This document shows positions 1 through 9,015 of a stretch of DNA of 64,000 nt, piece after piece. A program made the position numbers and the translations under genes. This DNA comes from Flavobacteriales bacterium UBA6772 (GTDB taxonomy: Bacteria > Bacteroidota > Bacteroidia > Flavobacteriales > Flavobacteriaceae). The stretch's first letter is position 1. The number at the start of each line of letters is the position of its first letter. Under the pieces are notes generated by a model. It ran no database searches and had not been told where the DNA came from. It was given only the letters and a program-made list of their open reading frames with translations. The stretch covers positions 124,001 to 188,000 of the forward strand of contig CAJIYW010000004.1 in the NCBI GenBank assembly GCA_905181765.1, given 5' to 3'.

Positions 1-94
1 TCGTTTAGAAAATAAATCTGACGAAAAAGAAGAAATGAAAACTGTAATTATAAAAACAGATTTAGTAGAACGTAATTCTACTAAGAAATCTTAA
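1..94 (+). CDS. C-terminal end of a probable LacI-family transcriptional regulator (partial)
   Basis: An open frame enters from the left edge and runs about 30 codons to TAA, ending in KTDLVERNSTKKS. The pattern of a small hydrophobic strand followed by (T/P)(D/E)L-(I/V)-x-R-(N/E)-S-T is the usual end of LacI/GalR regulators, so I infer that family. Too little is visible to be certain, and no DNA-binding domain is in the window. The HAD phosphatase starts 3 nt after the stop in the same direction, so the two are probably co-transcribed. That would fit a sugar-responsive regulator next to a sugar-phosphate phosphatase. Confidence 0.5.
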   Translation, partial: RLENKSDEKEEMKTVIIKTDLVERNSTKKS

Positions 95-97
95 TTC

Positions 98-907
98 ATG
101 GATTTAAGTAAAGTGAAATTAGTAGTTTCTGATATGGACGGAACCTTACTAAATTCTAAAGGTGAAGTAAGTGCTCTTTTCTTTGATCTTTTTAAAAAAT
201 TACAAAAACAGAACATACTTTTTTGCGCTGCTAGTGGACGACAATACCACAGCATTGTAAATAAATTAGCCACTATTAAAAACGAAATATATGTTATAGC
301 AGAAAACGGAGCAATTGCAAAAAAAGGAGCTGAAGTTTTACTTTTAAAATCTTTAAACACTAAAAAAGTAACAGATATTATTCCTGTTCTGAGAAATATT
401 AAAGACACGCATATTGTTTTATGTTCCCAAGATACTGCCTATATAGAGAGTAAAGACGAAACTTTTATCAACTTATTTCAAGAATATTATAACAATTTTA
501 AAATAGTTGATAATTTAATTGAAATTGCTAAAACTACTTCAATTCTTAAAATTGCCGTATATCATTTTTCATCTTCAGAAGAATTTATTTACCCAGTAAT
601 AAAACACTTAACTGCAGATTATTTAATAAAAATTTCTGGACAAAATTGGTTAGATCTTTCTGACGATAAAGCAAATAAAGGTGATGCTTTGAAGGAGGTT
701 CAAAAGCTATTGGATATTTCTAAAGAAGAAACGATGGTTTTTGGAGATTATCATAACGATATTGAAATGCTGCAAGAAGCCACTTATAGTTTTGCCATGA
801 AAAATGCGCATAGAGACATTACAGCAATTGCAAATTACACTACAGAAAGTAATAATAACTTTGGAGTTGAACGTGTTTTAGAGAAGTTAGTGCAAGTTCA
901 TTCCTAA
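98..907 (+). CDS. Cof-type HAD-superfamily (IIB) phosphatase
   Basis: 269 aa, normal for Cof/YidA-type HAD hydrolases, cytoplasmic Mg-dependent phosphatases acting on sugar phosphates and related small molecules. Motif I is SDMDGTLLNS, with the nucleophile and acid/base aspartates at D12 and D14. Motif II is the SGR at about 46-48, the conserved lysine lies in NKGDALKE at about K194, and motif IV is GDYHND at 216-221. The large middle segment between motifs II and IV is the C2B cap of subfamily IIB. It follows a likely LacI-type regulator end by 3 nt and converges with the nitrilase gene, overlapping it by 4 nt. The substrate cannot be read from sequence. Confidence 0.9.
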   Translation: MDLSKVKLVVSDMDGTLLNSKGEVSALFFDLFKKLQKQNILFCAASGRQYHSIVNKLATIKNEIYVIAENGAIAKKGAEVLLLKSLNTKKVTDIIPVLRNIKDTHIVLCSQDTAYIESKDETFINLFQEYYNNFKIVDNLIEIAKTTSILKIAVYHFSSSEEFIYPVIKHLTADYLIKISGQNWLDLSDDKANKGDALKEVQKLLDISKEETMVFGDYHNDIEMLQEATYSFAMKNAHRDITAIANYTTESNNNFGVERVLEKLVQVHS

Positions 908-1857
908 TCATCATAAGATACCGTACTTTGTCTTTCTCTATTTACATTCAATTTCGTAACATCTGGTCTTGAGTAATGCCCAACAACATCAAAGTTTTGT
1001 CTTTCTTCTAAAACACGATTAAAATCTAAAGTTTCTATAATTAAACCTTCTTTATTAATTACAGGCGCTACCAGCCATTCTCCGTCTGGAGAAGCAATAC
1101 AAGAACCTCCATTTGCTAATACCTCTGGTGCATTTTTTACTATTGTATTATAATGAGGAACTTCTTCAGGGAAATCTGATTTCGCCATTAAGCTAGATAC
1201 AGAAATAACAAAAGACCTAGATTCTCTTGCAATAAATCTAGTAATATCTTTGGTATTATGGTCGCTACCTGGCCAAACGGCAATGTGTAAATTTTCTCCT
1301 AAACCATACAAGGCAGTTCTTGGCAACGGCATCCAGTTTTCCCAACAATTCAATCCACCAAGGGTAAATTCTTTTAAAGTATGTACTTGCAAACCATTTC
1401 CATCTCCAGGAGCCCAAGTTAAACGTTCATCATACGTTGGTTGTAACTTTCTATGCACAGACTTTATGATTCCTCCTTCATTTATATACACCAAAGAAGC
1501 GTAAAGACTATGTCCGCCTCTGTTTTGTGCACGCTCCATAATTCCTAAATAAATAGCAATATTGTGTTCTTTAGCCAAAGAACAAATGGAATCTAACTCT
1601 CCTTTTTCTATAGTTACAGAATTACGAATGTAATGTGCATGAATTTCTTTTTGCTTTTTAGAATTCCATTCTGAAGCATTTGTTAAGGAAGTCCAAAATG
1701 GGTAACCAGGCAACAATGCTTCACCGAAAACAATCAGTTCACAATTTTCTTTTGCAGCTTCTAAAATAGATTTCTCAATCTTTTCTATGGTTTTTTCTTT
1801 GTTTAACCAAACTGGTGAAATTTGTGCTAGTGCTACTTTTAGTAAATTATTTTTCAT
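904..1857 (-). CDS. carbon-nitrogen hydrolase, nitrilase family
   Basis: 317 aa. The Glu-Lys-Cys catalytic triad of the nitrilase superfamily is visible: E46 in VFGEALLPGYP, K137 in HRKLQPTYDER and C171 in GGLNCWENWMP. The Cys-Trp-Glu context and the RLTWAPGDG stretch after the lysine are typical of true nitrilases and cyanide hydratase-like branch 1 enzymes, which hydrolyse R-CN to acid plus ammonia. They argue against omega-amidases or N-carbamoyl hydrolases. There is no signal peptide, so it is cytoplasmic. It starts 3 nt after the stop of the DUF2797 gene and is surely translated from the same transcript. The physiological nitrile is unknown. Confidence 0.9.
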   Translation of the reverse strand: MKNNLLKVALAQISPVWLNKEKTIEKIEKSILEAAKENCELIVFGEALLPGYPFWTSLTNASEWNSKKQKEIHAHYIRNSVTIEKGELDSICSLAKEHNIAIYLGIMERAQNRGGHSLYASLVYINEGGIIKSVHRKLQPTYDERLTWAPGDGNGLQVHTLKEFTLGGLNCWENWMPLPRTALYGLGENLHIAVWPGSDHNTKDITRFIARESRSFVISVSSLMAKSDFPEEVPHYNTIVKNAPEVLANGGSCIASPDGEWLVAPVINKEGLIIETLDFNRVLEERQNFDVVGHYSRPDVTKLNVNRERQSTVSYDD

Positions 1858-1860
1858 TTT

Positions 1861-2652
1861 TTATATTTCTATTGACACTACCAAACCTTCATTGCTCCTC
1901 ACATTAAAAACAGTTTGATCTTCAAAAATTAAATATTGCCCTTTTAAACCTACTAACCTTCCTTTGTAAGAGGGCGTTTTTATTAAATTTAAGCTTTTTG
2001 GCTTCTCAGGATATTTTAAAACTGGAAATTTCAAATGCGTTTCTGCATTGTTTTCAATAAAATACTGCTTTGCTTCTTCTGGTATAAAACCTTTCAGCTT
2101 CTCTCTCCATGCCACCAAGTTTGCATCTTCAATATCATTCTTTAACATTTTACGCCAATTGGTTTTATCGCCAACATGTTCTTTTAAGGCAACTTCAGTA
2201 ATTCCTGCTAAATATCTATTCGGTACTTCTACAATTTCAATAGCTTCATGTGCTCCTTGATCTATCCAGCGTGTAGGCACCTGGGTCTTTCTTGTAACTC
2301 CAACTTTTACGTTGCCAGAATTTGCTAAATACACAATGTGCGGCTGTAATTGTACCGACTTCTCATAGGTTAAATCTCTATCTTCCTCGTCTAAATGTGC
2401 TTTACTTAATTCTGGTCTCATAATCCAATCACCCGCATTTGGAGCATCGAAAAAACAAGATTTACAATACCCTTGCCTATATATTTCTTTTTCTAAATGA
2501 CAGTTTAAACATTCATATGTAACAAAGTTTAAAGAAATTTCTTTATTTATTAGCTGATTCATATTCAGAAAATCAGTTTTCATATCTAAATAATACTGAA
2601 TTTCATCTGCATTCTCCGTCATCATTTTTTTTAGAACTCCTTGGTAAATCAT
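1861..2652 (-). CDS. DUF2797 domain protein with a zinc-ribbon-like CxxC pair
   Basis: 263 aa from the ATG at 2652 (MIYQGVLKKM...). The ORF track runs 21 codons further up to a TTG, but family members begin at the equivalent of this methionine, and the extra part overlaps the divergent gene. Two CxxC pairs, C48/C51 and C63/C66, look like a zinc site. They are followed by conserved text such as HIVYLANSGNVKVGVTR and PTRWIDQGA, the DUF2797 core, which resembles GIY-YIG-type folds in the strand-then-GVT layout (inference). The function is unknown. It lies directly upstream of the nitrilase as the first gene of a two-gene operon. Confidence 0.82.
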   Translation of the reverse strand: MIYQGVLKKMMTENADEIQYYLDMKTDFLNMNQLINKEISLNFVTYECLNCHLEKEIYRQGYCKSCFFDAPNAGDWIMRPELSKAHLDEEDRDLTYEKSVQLQPHIVYLANSGNVKVGVTRKTQVPTRWIDQGAHEAIEIVEVPNRYLAGITEVALKEHVGDKTNWRKMLKNDIEDANLVAWREKLKGFIPEEAKQYFIENNAETHLKFPVLKYPEKPKSLNLIKTPSYKGRLVGLKGQYLIFEDQTVFNVRSNEGLVVSIEI

Positions 2653-2717
2653 CTCACAAATTTTTAGTATTTTTAACTTGGCTTTTAAAACGATAATCGA
2701 TTTACAACCAACCAAAA

Positions 2718-2725
2718 CAAACTTA
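2718..2725 (-). promoter_or_regulatory. -7 promoter element for the DUF2797-nitrilase operon
   Basis: Read on the minus strand this is TAAGTTTG, a match to the Bacteroidota sigma-A -7 consensus TAnnTTTG. It lies 65 nt upstream of the chosen ATG of the DUF2797 gene. No clear -33 TTG is evident. Confidence 0.4.
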
Positions 2726-2734
2726 CGAATTTCT

Positions 2735-4243
2735 ATGGCTTTTCAGATTATCAATTCTATAATTTCTTGGTTTCTAAAGAAACGAAAACACCAAATTGAG
2801 TTGTTTTTAAAATACCCAATTGATGTGCAGAATGAGTTGTTATTAAAACTAATTCATACTGCTAGAAATACCGAATTAGGAAAAGCGAACAAATTTAGTA
2901 GCATAAAAAATCACTCAGATTTTGTAGCAAATGTTCCCATTCAAAAATATGAAACTTTCGAACCTTTGATGGAGCGTTGTCGAAAAGGAGAACAGAATTT
3001 GTTTTGGCCTTCGAACATTGAGTGGTTTGCAAAATCTAGCGGAACAACAAATGCAAAAAGTAAATTTATTCCCGTTTCTGACGATGCTTTAAAATATTGT
3101 CATATGAAGGCCGGTAAAGACATGTTATGTAATTACATAGAAAACAACCCTAATACCCAATTATTTACAGGTAAAGGACTCCGTTTAGGCGGTAGCTCTG
3201 AAGTCTACCAAGATAACGGATCTCATTTTGGAGATTTGTCTGCTATTATTATCGAAAACATGCCTTTTTGGGCAGATTTCAGCTCTGCTCCTAGTCAGGA
3301 AGTTGCTTTAATGAGCGATTGGGAAACAAAAATGGATGCCATTATTGATGAAACCATTGATGAAAATATTACAAGTTTAGCAGGCGTACCAAGTTGGATG
3401 TTGGTATTACTAAACAGAGTTCTAGAACGCAGTGGAAAAGAAAACATTTTAGAAGTTTGGCCTAATTTAGAAGTCTACTTTCACGGTGGTGTAAACTTTA
3501 ATCCTTACCGCGAACAGTACAAAAAAATCATTCCAAAAGCAACGTTCAAATACTACGAAATTTACAATGCCTCTGAAGGTTTTTTTGCCATTCAAGACAA
3601 AGACAAGTCAAAAGAATTGCTCTTAATGTTAGATTACGGTATTTTCTATGAGTTTATTCCAATGAATGAATACAATGGAGAAAGCTCAAAAACAATAACG
3701 CTTGCTGATGTTAAAAAAGACACAGATTATGCTTTAATTATTACTACAAATGCAGGTTTGTGGCGTTACTTAATTGGAGACACCATTCGTTTTACATGTT
3801 TAGAGCCGTATCGAATTAAAATCACGGGACGCACAAAGCATTATATAAATGTTTTTGGTGAAGAACTAAATATAGAAAATGTTGAAGATGCTCTAAAGTT
3901 AGCTTGTGAGAAAACTGCAGCTACCATTTCTGATTATACTGTTGGGCCAATTTTTATGGAAGGTAAAGAAAAAGGAGGCCATGAATGGATAATAGAATTT
4001 ATTGAAAAACCAGCTTCTCTAAACTATTTTTCTGAAGCTCTAGATAATGCCTTAAAATCTATCAATTCAGATTATGAAGCAAAGCGGTATTTGAATATTA
4101 CGCTAATGGCGCCAAAATTACACCAAGCAAAGCAAGGTTTATTTTATAGCTGGTTAAAGAAAAAAAACAAATTAGGTGGGCAACATAAAGTACCTAGATT
4201 GTCTAATTCTAGAGAATTTTTAGAAGAGCTCATAGATTTATAG
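2735..4243 (+). CDS. GH3-family (auxin-responsive promoter-like) acyl-adenylating protein
   Basis: 502 aa from MAFQIINSIISW; the ORF extends 19 codons further up, but that part overlaps the divergent DUF2797 leader and lacks family character. The GH3 fold belongs to the acyl-adenylate/firefly-luciferase group. The ATP-binding SSGTT is at 101-105, followed by NAKSKFIPVSDD, with later landmarks YNASEGFFA, LWRYLIGDTIRFT and KITGRTKHYINVFGEEL. In plants GH3 enzymes conjugate acyl acids to amino acids. Bacterial members are common in Bacteroidota but of undefined substrate. There is no signal peptide. It is transcribed away from DUF2797 and converges with the prenyl synthase. Confidence 0.88.
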   Translation: MAFQIINSIISWFLKKRKHQIELFLKYPIDVQNELLLKLIHTARNTELGKANKFSSIKNHSDFVANVPIQKYETFEPLMERCRKGEQNLFWPSNIEWFAKSSGTTNAKSKFIPVSDDALKYCHMKAGKDMLCNYIENNPNTQLFTGKGLRLGGSSEVYQDNGSHFGDLSAIIIENMPFWADFSSAPSQEVALMSDWETKMDAIIDETIDENITSLAGVPSWMLVLLNRVLERSGKENILEVWPNLEVYFHGGVNFNPYREQYKKIIPKATFKYYEIYNASEGFFAIQDKDKSKELLLMLDYGIFYEFIPMNEYNGESSKTITLADVKKDTDYALIITTNAGLWRYLIGDTIRFTCLEPYRIKITGRTKHYINVFGEELNIENVEDALKLACEKTAATISDYTVGPIFMEGKEKGGHEWIIEFIEKPASLNYFSEALDNALKSINSDYEAKRYLNITLMAPKLHQAKQGLFYSWLKKKNKLGGQHKVPRLSNSREFLEELIDL

Positions 4244-4319
4244 AATTCTTGATTCTAGGTTACTTTTTAAAACAGCTTAAAATACTTGTTTTTAGTAATA
4301 ACTAAGAATAGCAAACAAA

Positions 4320-5297
4320 TTAAACCTTTCGTTCTACAACGTAATCTATCATTGTTTCTAGAGATTTTTTATACTCAGATTCTGGAAAATCTTTTAGTAT
4401 TGCAAGTGCTTTGTTTTTATAATCGTTCATTTTGGTAATTGCGTATTCTATACCGCCATTCTCTTTTACAAAAGCAATTACTTCTTTTACTCTTTTTTTA
4501 TCTTTATTATGTTTCTTTATAGAATTAATTAGCCAAGCTTTGTCGCTCTTAGAACAAGTATTTAAAGTATGAATTAAAGGCAATGTCATTTTTTGCTCTT
4601 TAATATCGATACCTGTTGGTTTGCCTATTTTGGCCTCAGAGTAATCAAATAAATCATCTTTAATTTGAAAAGCAATACCAATATACTCTCCAAATTTGCG
4701 CATTTTACGAATACAATCTTGATTTGCACCAACAGAAGCTGCACCAATACCGCAACAAGCAGCAATTAAGGTAGCTGTTTTCTTTCTAATAATTTCAAAA
4801 TAAACAGTCTCTGTAATATCTAATTTTCTTGCTTTTTCTATTTGAAGTAACTCGCCTTCACTCATTTCACGAACGGCAATTGAAATTAATTTCAATAAAT
4901 CAAAATCGTTATTATCAATAGAGAGTAACAATCCTTTAGACAACATAAAATCGCCTACTAATACTGATATTTTATTTTTCCAAAGTGCGTTTATTGAGAA
5001 AAAATCTCTTCTCATATTACTGTCATCAACAACATCATCATGCACCAAAGTGGCCGTATGAATTAGTTCTACAACGGCAGCACCTCTGTAGGTTCTTTCA
5101 TCAAAACCTCCATTAGAAACCATTTTTGCTACTAAAAAAACAAACATTGGTCGCATTTGCTTTCCTTTTCTACGAACAATATAATACGTAATTCTGTTAA
5201 GAAGCGGAACTTTAGAAAGCATAGAATCTTTGAATTTCTCTTCAAAGAGTTCCATTTCATTTTTAATAGGATGTTTTATAAGTTCTACTGTTTTCAT
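4320..5297 (-). CDS. polyprenyl diphosphate synthase (trans-isoprenyl chain elongation)
   Basis: 325 aa, the usual length for octaprenyl/nonaprenyl diphosphate synthases. It condenses IPP units onto an allylic diphosphate, making the side chain of menaquinone. The first aspartate-rich motif DDVVDD is at 87-92 in ELIHTATLVHDD. The second is KDDLFDY near 212, followed by the GKPTGIDIKEQKMTLPLI strand. GKQMRP at 45-50 is the conserved IPP/phosphate-binding Lys/Arg region. Small residues before the first motif cannot fix product length. It is a single gene with its own -7 box just upstream. Confidence 0.9.
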   Translation of the reverse strand: MKTVELIKHPIKNEMELFEEKFKDSMLSKVPLLNRITYYIVRRKGKQMRPMFVFLVAKMVSNGGFDERTYRGAAVVELIHTATLVHDDVVDDSNMRRDFFSINALWKNKISVLVGDFMLSKGLLLSIDNNDFDLLKLISIAVREMSEGELLQIEKARKLDITETVYFEIIRKKTATLIAACCGIGAASVGANQDCIRKMRKFGEYIGIAFQIKDDLFDYSEAKIGKPTGIDIKEQKMTLPLIHTLNTCSKSDKAWLINSIKKHNKDKKRVKEVIAFVKENGGIEYAITKMNDYKNKALAILKDFPESEYKKSLETMIDYVVERKV

Positions 5298-5304
5298 AGA
5301 ACCT

Positions 5305-5312
5305 CAAAGATA
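5305..5312 (-). promoter_or_regulatory. -7 promoter element for the polyprenyl synthase gene
   Basis: Minus-strand TATCTTTG, a perfect TAnnTTTG element, ends 7 nt before the ATG at 5297. A start site a few nucleotides downstream would leave almost no 5' leader. Confidence 0.5.
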
Positions 5313-5357
5313 TGGGTATTTTCCAATTTGGAAAAGGTCTTTTATATATTTAAACTT

Positions 5358-5393
5358 AAAAAAATAGGCAATCTTTTAAAATTATAAAAGATT
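5358..5393 (-). terminator. possible terminator of rlmN
   Basis: An AT-rich hairpin (AATCTTTTA, four-base loop, TATAAAAGATT) lies 35 nt past the rlmN stop. On the minus strand it is followed a few bases later by a run of seven T. The stem has few G-C pairs, so this is tentative. Confidence 0.35.
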
Positions 5394-5427
5394 AACTACT
5401 AGCAAGTATTCTATATTTTTACAAGAG

Positions 5428-6489
5428 TCAAACATTAACTAAAAACAGTTTAACTTTTGAGTTTGCCAATTGTCCGCAAGCAGCATCGATGTCTTTACCT
5501 CTACTTCTTCTTACATTCACAGTAATATCATGCATTTCTAAATTAGAAATATAGTTATTTATTGCAGAAGAATGTGCTTGCTGAAACACACCATCATCAA
5601 TAGGATTGTATTCTATTAAATTAATCTTACAAGGCACTGCCTTACAAAATGCTACCAAGGCCTTTATATCTTCTTTTTTATCGTTAATACCATCCCAAAC
5701 GATGTATTCATAGGTAATTGCTCTGCCTGTTTTTTCATACCAATATATTAAAGATTCTTTCAAATCTTTAAGTGGAAAAGTGGCATTAAAGGGCATAATC
5801 GATGTCCTAACTTCATCTATTGCAGAATGCAAAGAAACTGCTAGATTAAACTTCACTTCTTCATCTGCCATCATTTTAATCATTTTTGGCACGCCAGAAG
5901 TAGATACTGTAATTCTCTTTGAAGACATTCCTAGACCTTCAGGAGAGGTAATCATTTCTATCGATTTCATCATGTTTTTATAGTTCATTAAGGGTTCTCC
6001 CATTCCCATAAAAACAATATTCGATAATTTATGGTTGAAATACAACCTACTTTGTTTGTCTATAATTACAACCTGATCGTAAATTTCATCCGGATTTAAA
6101 TTCCGCATTCTTTTCAAACGAGAAGTTGCACAGAATTTGCAATCTAAACTACAACCAACCTGACTAGAAACACAGGCCGTTGTTCTCTTTTCTGTTGGAA
6201 TTAAAACAGATTCGACAATTAAACCGTCATGTAATTTAATTCCGTTTTTAATGGTTCCATCCTTACTTTTTTGCATGGAATCTACCTTTATATGATTGAT
6301 AACAAAGTTTGCTTCTAACATTTCTCTGGTTTCTATAGAAATGTTTGTCATGTCTTCAAAAGTATGCAAAGACTTACTCCAAAGCCACTCATAAACCTGA
6401 TTACCACGAAATGCTTGGTCATTATTTTCAACAAAGAAAAACCGTAATTCTTCTTTTGTTAATGCTCGTATGTCTTTCTTTTTATTCAA
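5428..6489 (-). CDS. rlmN: RlmN, 23S rRNA (adenine-2503-C2)/tRNA methyltransferase
   Basis: 353 aa radical SAM enzyme that methylates C2 of A2503 in 23S rRNA and A37 of some tRNAs. The 4Fe-4S cluster cysteines are C113, C117 and C120 in CSLDCKFCAT. The SAM-binding stretch FMGMGEPLMNY follows. The C-terminal DIDAACGQLA carries the conserved cysteine that is transiently methylated. These features separate RlmN from its relative Cfr only weakly, but length, context and the FRGNQVYEWLW start match RlmN. It follows the queA terminator and has its own -7 box, so it is probably monocistronic. Confidence 0.95.
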   Translation of the reverse strand: MNKKKDIRALTKEELRFFFVENNDQAFRGNQVYEWLWSKSLHTFEDMTNISIETREMLEANFVINHIKVDSMQKSKDGTIKNGIKLHDGLIVESVLIPTEKRTTACVSSQVGCSLDCKFCATSRLKRMRNLNPDEIYDQVVIIDKQSRLYFNHKLSNIVFMGMGEPLMNYKNMMKSIEMITSPEGLGMSSKRITVSTSGVPKMIKMMADEEVKFNLAVSLHSAIDEVRTSIMPFNATFPLKDLKESLIYWYEKTGRAITYEYIVWDGINDKKEDIKALVAFCKAVPCKINLIEYNPIDDGVFQQAHSSAINNYISNLEMHDITVNVRRSRGKDIDAACGQLANSKVKLFLVNV

Positions 6490-6534
6490 GGTAGATTGAT
6501 TAAAAAATTAATTGTTTTAAAATAAAACCCATTG

Positions 6535-6542
6535 CAAAAATA
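6535..6542 (-). promoter_or_regulatory. -7 promoter element for rlmN
   Basis: Minus-strand TATTTTTG, a perfect TAnnTTTG match, 45 nt upstream of the rlmN ATG and immediately after the queA terminator hairpin. Confidence 0.45.
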
Positions 6543-6546
6543 TGCA

Positions 6547-6580
6547 TAAAAAAACTGACACTTAAATCAAGCGTCAGTTT
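6547..6580 (-). terminator. intrinsic terminator of queA
   Basis: Hairpin with arms AAACTGACGCTT and AAGTGTCAGTTT on the minus strand (one mismatch), followed by a T tract. It lies about 28 nt past the queA stop. Confidence 0.8.
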
Positions 6581-6608
6581 AAATAGTTGAATTTCACAAT
6601 TCTTATAT

Positions 6609-7658
6609 TTATATAATTAGCATTGCATCTCCATATGTTGAGAATCTGTAGCCTTCTTTAATTGCTACTTTGTATGCATCCATTACAAAATCATACCCTC
6701 CAAAAGCTGCTGCTTGCATTAACAAGGTAGATTTTGGTGTGTGAAAATTTGTAATCATTGCGTTTGCAATATTAAATTCGTGAGGAGGAAAAATAAATTT
6801 ATTTGTCCAACCTTCAAATTCTTTCAATTCTTGTTTCGAAGAAACTGAAGACTCTACAGTTCTCATTACTGTAGTTCCTACAGCACAAATTCTTCTTTTT
6901 TCTTTCTTTGCTTTATTAATCATGGCAGCACTCGCTTCCGGAATAACAATTTGTTCAGAATCCATTTTATGTTTAGATAAATCTTCTACCTCTACTGCAC
7001 TAAAGGTTCCTAAACCAACGTGTAAAGTCATTTTCGCAAAATCTACTCCTTTAATTTCTAAACGTTTTAACAAATGTTTAGAAAAATGCAAACCTGCACT
7101 TGGCGCGGCTACAGCACCTTCATCCTCTGCAAAAATAGTTTGATATCTTTCTTTATCTGAAGCTTCTACTTCTCTTGCAATTGCTTTTGGCAAAGGCGTT
7201 TGGCCCAATTCTAATAACTTTGCTCTAAACTCTTCATAAGAACCATCAAACAAGAAACGTAAAGTTCTACCTCTAGAAGTTGTGTTGTCTATGACCTCTG
7301 CTACTAAACTATCATCTTCACCAAAAAACAATTTGTTTCCAATTCTAATTTTTCTTGCAGGATCTACTAAAACATCCCATAATCTATTTTCAGCATTTAA
7401 TTCTCTTAATAAGAAAACTTCAATTCTAGCACCTGTTTTTTCTTTATTTCCAAACATTCTAGCCGGAAATACTTTGGTGTTATTTAACATCATTACATCA
7501 CCTTCTTCAAAGTAATTAATAACATCTTTAAATTGTTTGTGTTCAATAGTTCCTTCGGCCTTATTCAATACCATTAAGCGAGATTCATCTCTATGTTCAG
7601 CAGGATAAATTGCTAACAATTCTTCTGGTAATTCAAATTCAAAATGGGATAATTTCAT
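6609..7658 (-). CDS. queA: QueA, S-adenosylmethionine:tRNA ribosyltransferase-isomerase
   Basis: 349 aa, full length. QueA transfers and isomerises the ribosyl part of SAM onto 7-aminomethyl-7-deazaguanine in tRNA, giving epoxyqueuosine, the penultimate queuosine step. Recognisable blocks are the N-terminal [23 protein letters not shown], then [19 protein letters not shown], the [14 protein letters not shown] loop, TLHVGLGTF and the C-terminal [17 protein letters not shown]. Other queuosine genes are not adjacent. It has a good promoter upstream and a strong terminator downstream, so it is a single-gene transcript. Confidence 0.96.
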   Translation of the reverse strand: MKLSHFEFELPEELLAIYPAEHRDESRLMVLNKAEGTIEHKQFKDVINYFEEGDVMMLNNTKVFPARMFGNKEKTGARIEVFLLRELNAENRLWDVLVDPARKIRIGNKLFFGEDDSLVAEVIDNTTSRGRTLRFLFDGSYEEFRAKLLELGQTPLPKAIAREVEASDKERYQTIFAEDEGAVAAPSAGLHFSKHLLKRLEIKGVDFAKMTLHVGLGTFSAVEVEDLSKHKMDSEQIVIPEASAAMINKAKKEKRRICAVGTTVMRTVESSVSSKQELKEFEGWTNKFIFPPHEFNIANAMITNFHTPKSTLLMQAAAFGGYDFVMDAYKVAIKEGYRFSTYGDAMLII

Positions 7659-7681
7659 ATATTTATATCTTCTAAAAGCTG

Positions 7682-7713
7682 CGAAGATACGATATCGAGA
7701 TAGGCGTTGTCAA
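7682..7713 (-). promoter_or_regulatory. promoter of queA
   Basis: On the minus strand: -33 TTG at 7713-7711, a 21-nt spacer and -7 TATCTTCG at 7689-7682, a common variant of TAnnTTTG. This is 23 nt before the ATG. Confidence 0.55.
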
Positions 7714-7730
7714 GTGTTTCGCCCTTTAAT

Positions 7731-8960
7731 TTAAAGTTCTTCTATTTTAATACCTATTTGTTGCATATCATCCCAAAATTTTTGAAACGATTTTGTAACA
7801 ACTTCTGCATTTAAAATTTTGATAGGAACCTTTAGTGCTAAAGGTGCAAATGCCATCGCCATCCTATGATCATTGTATGTTTTTATAGCAATATTTTCGT
7901 TTATTTCTGATGATCGTTCTAAGTGTAAACTATCATTGGTTACTGATATTAAAGCTCCTAAGTTTGTTAATTCTTCTTTTAAAGCTTCTAAACGGTCTGT
8001 TTCTTTTATTTTTAAAGTGTGTAAACCTGTTAAATTACAAGAAATTCCTTCAGAAAAACAAGTTACTGCAATTGTTTGTGCTATATCTGGTGCATTTTTA
8101 AGATTTATCGCTAAAGTTTCTGCGTTGGTTTTACCTTCTTTTTTTAAGGTAATACAATCTTTCCCAAAAATAGTTGCTACACCAAAATGGGTATAGATTT
8201 CTGCCAAGCAAGAATCTCCTTGCAAACTTTCTTCTTTATAAGCAGATAACTTAATTGAGCTACCTATTGCTGCAGATGCTATAATAGAGTAAAAATAACT
8301 TGCAGAAGACCAATCAGATTCTACTACAACTGTTTGTTTTTGTATTGCTTCCTTCGGAAAAACTTTTATAATATTTCCTTCAAAGCTTGTTTCAATTGCT
8401 AATTGATTCAATAAACTTAACGTCATATTAATGTACGGAATGGATGTGATTTTACCAACCAATTCTATTTCTAAACCCTTTTCTAATTTAGAGGCAATTA
8501 ATAATAAAGAAGAAATATACTGGCTACTTACGTTTCCATTAATTTGAACTTTCTCTTTGATATTATTTTTACCTTTGATTCTTATTGGCGGATACCCAAC
8601 TTTGGCTTCATAAGAAATATCTGCACCTAAATCTTTTAAGGCATTTACTAAAATCTCTATGGGCCTGTTTTGCATTCTTTCAGAACCTGTAAGCACCACT
8701 TCTCTGTCACTTTTTACAGCAAAATAAGAAGTTAAAAAACGCATTGCCGTTCCTGCATGCCCAATATCTACAACCTCATCTTTTGTTGAAAGTGCATGTT
8801 GCATGTGAATAGAATCGTCTGAATCTGATAAATTTTCAATAGAAATTTCTGAAAATAGATTTTGTAAAATCAATAACCTGTTCGATTCGCTTTTAGAACC
8901 AGAAATGGTAATTTCTTCGTTTATTTTGGTATCCCTTAAAACATTTAACAATATGTCCAT
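7731..8960 (-). CDS. aroA: AroA, 3-phosphoshikimate 1-carboxyvinyltransferase (EPSP synthase)
   Basis: 409 aa; slightly shorter than the E. coli enzyme (427), as usual in Flavobacteriia. It joins PEP and shikimate-3-phosphate in the shikimate pathway. GSKSESNRLL at 21-30 carries the PEP/S3P-binding lysine and serine. DIGHAGTAMRFL replaces the textbook LGNAGTxxR loop, and NGNVSSQYISSLLL is the S3P serine pair. ETDRLEALKEEL and KTYNDHRMAMAFA close the active site. HAGTAMR in place of NAGTAxR is typical of Bacteroidota enzymes. It is separated from queA by 72 nt containing the queA promoter. Confidence 0.95.
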   Translation of the reverse strand: MDILLNVLRDTKINEEITISGSKSESNRLLILQNLFSEISIENLSDSDDSIHMQHALSTKDEVVDIGHAGTAMRFLTSYFAVKSDREVVLTGSERMQNRPIEILVNALKDLGADISYEAKVGYPPIRIKGKNNIKEKVQINGNVSSQYISSLLLIASKLEKGLEIELVGKITSIPYINMTLSLLNQLAIETSFEGNIIKVFPKEAIQKQTVVVESDWSSASYFYSIIASAAIGSSIKLSAYKEESLQGDSCLAEIYTHFGVATIFGKDCITLKKEGKTNAETLAINLKNAPDIAQTIAVTCFSEGISCNLTGLHTLKIKETDRLEALKEELTNLGALISVTNDSLHLERSSEINENIAIKTYNDHRMAMAFAPLALKVPIKILNAEVVTKSFQKFWDDMQQIGIKIEEL

Positions 8961-9015
8961 TCTAAAACCTAATTTTATTTCTTATTTTTAAACTTTAATT
9001 CTTTAAATAACCGTC

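Noticed and set aside
2678-2734. N-terminal extension of the GH3 ORF
   Set aside because: Overlaps the divergent DUF2797 leader and promoter; the family-like start is the ATG at 2735.
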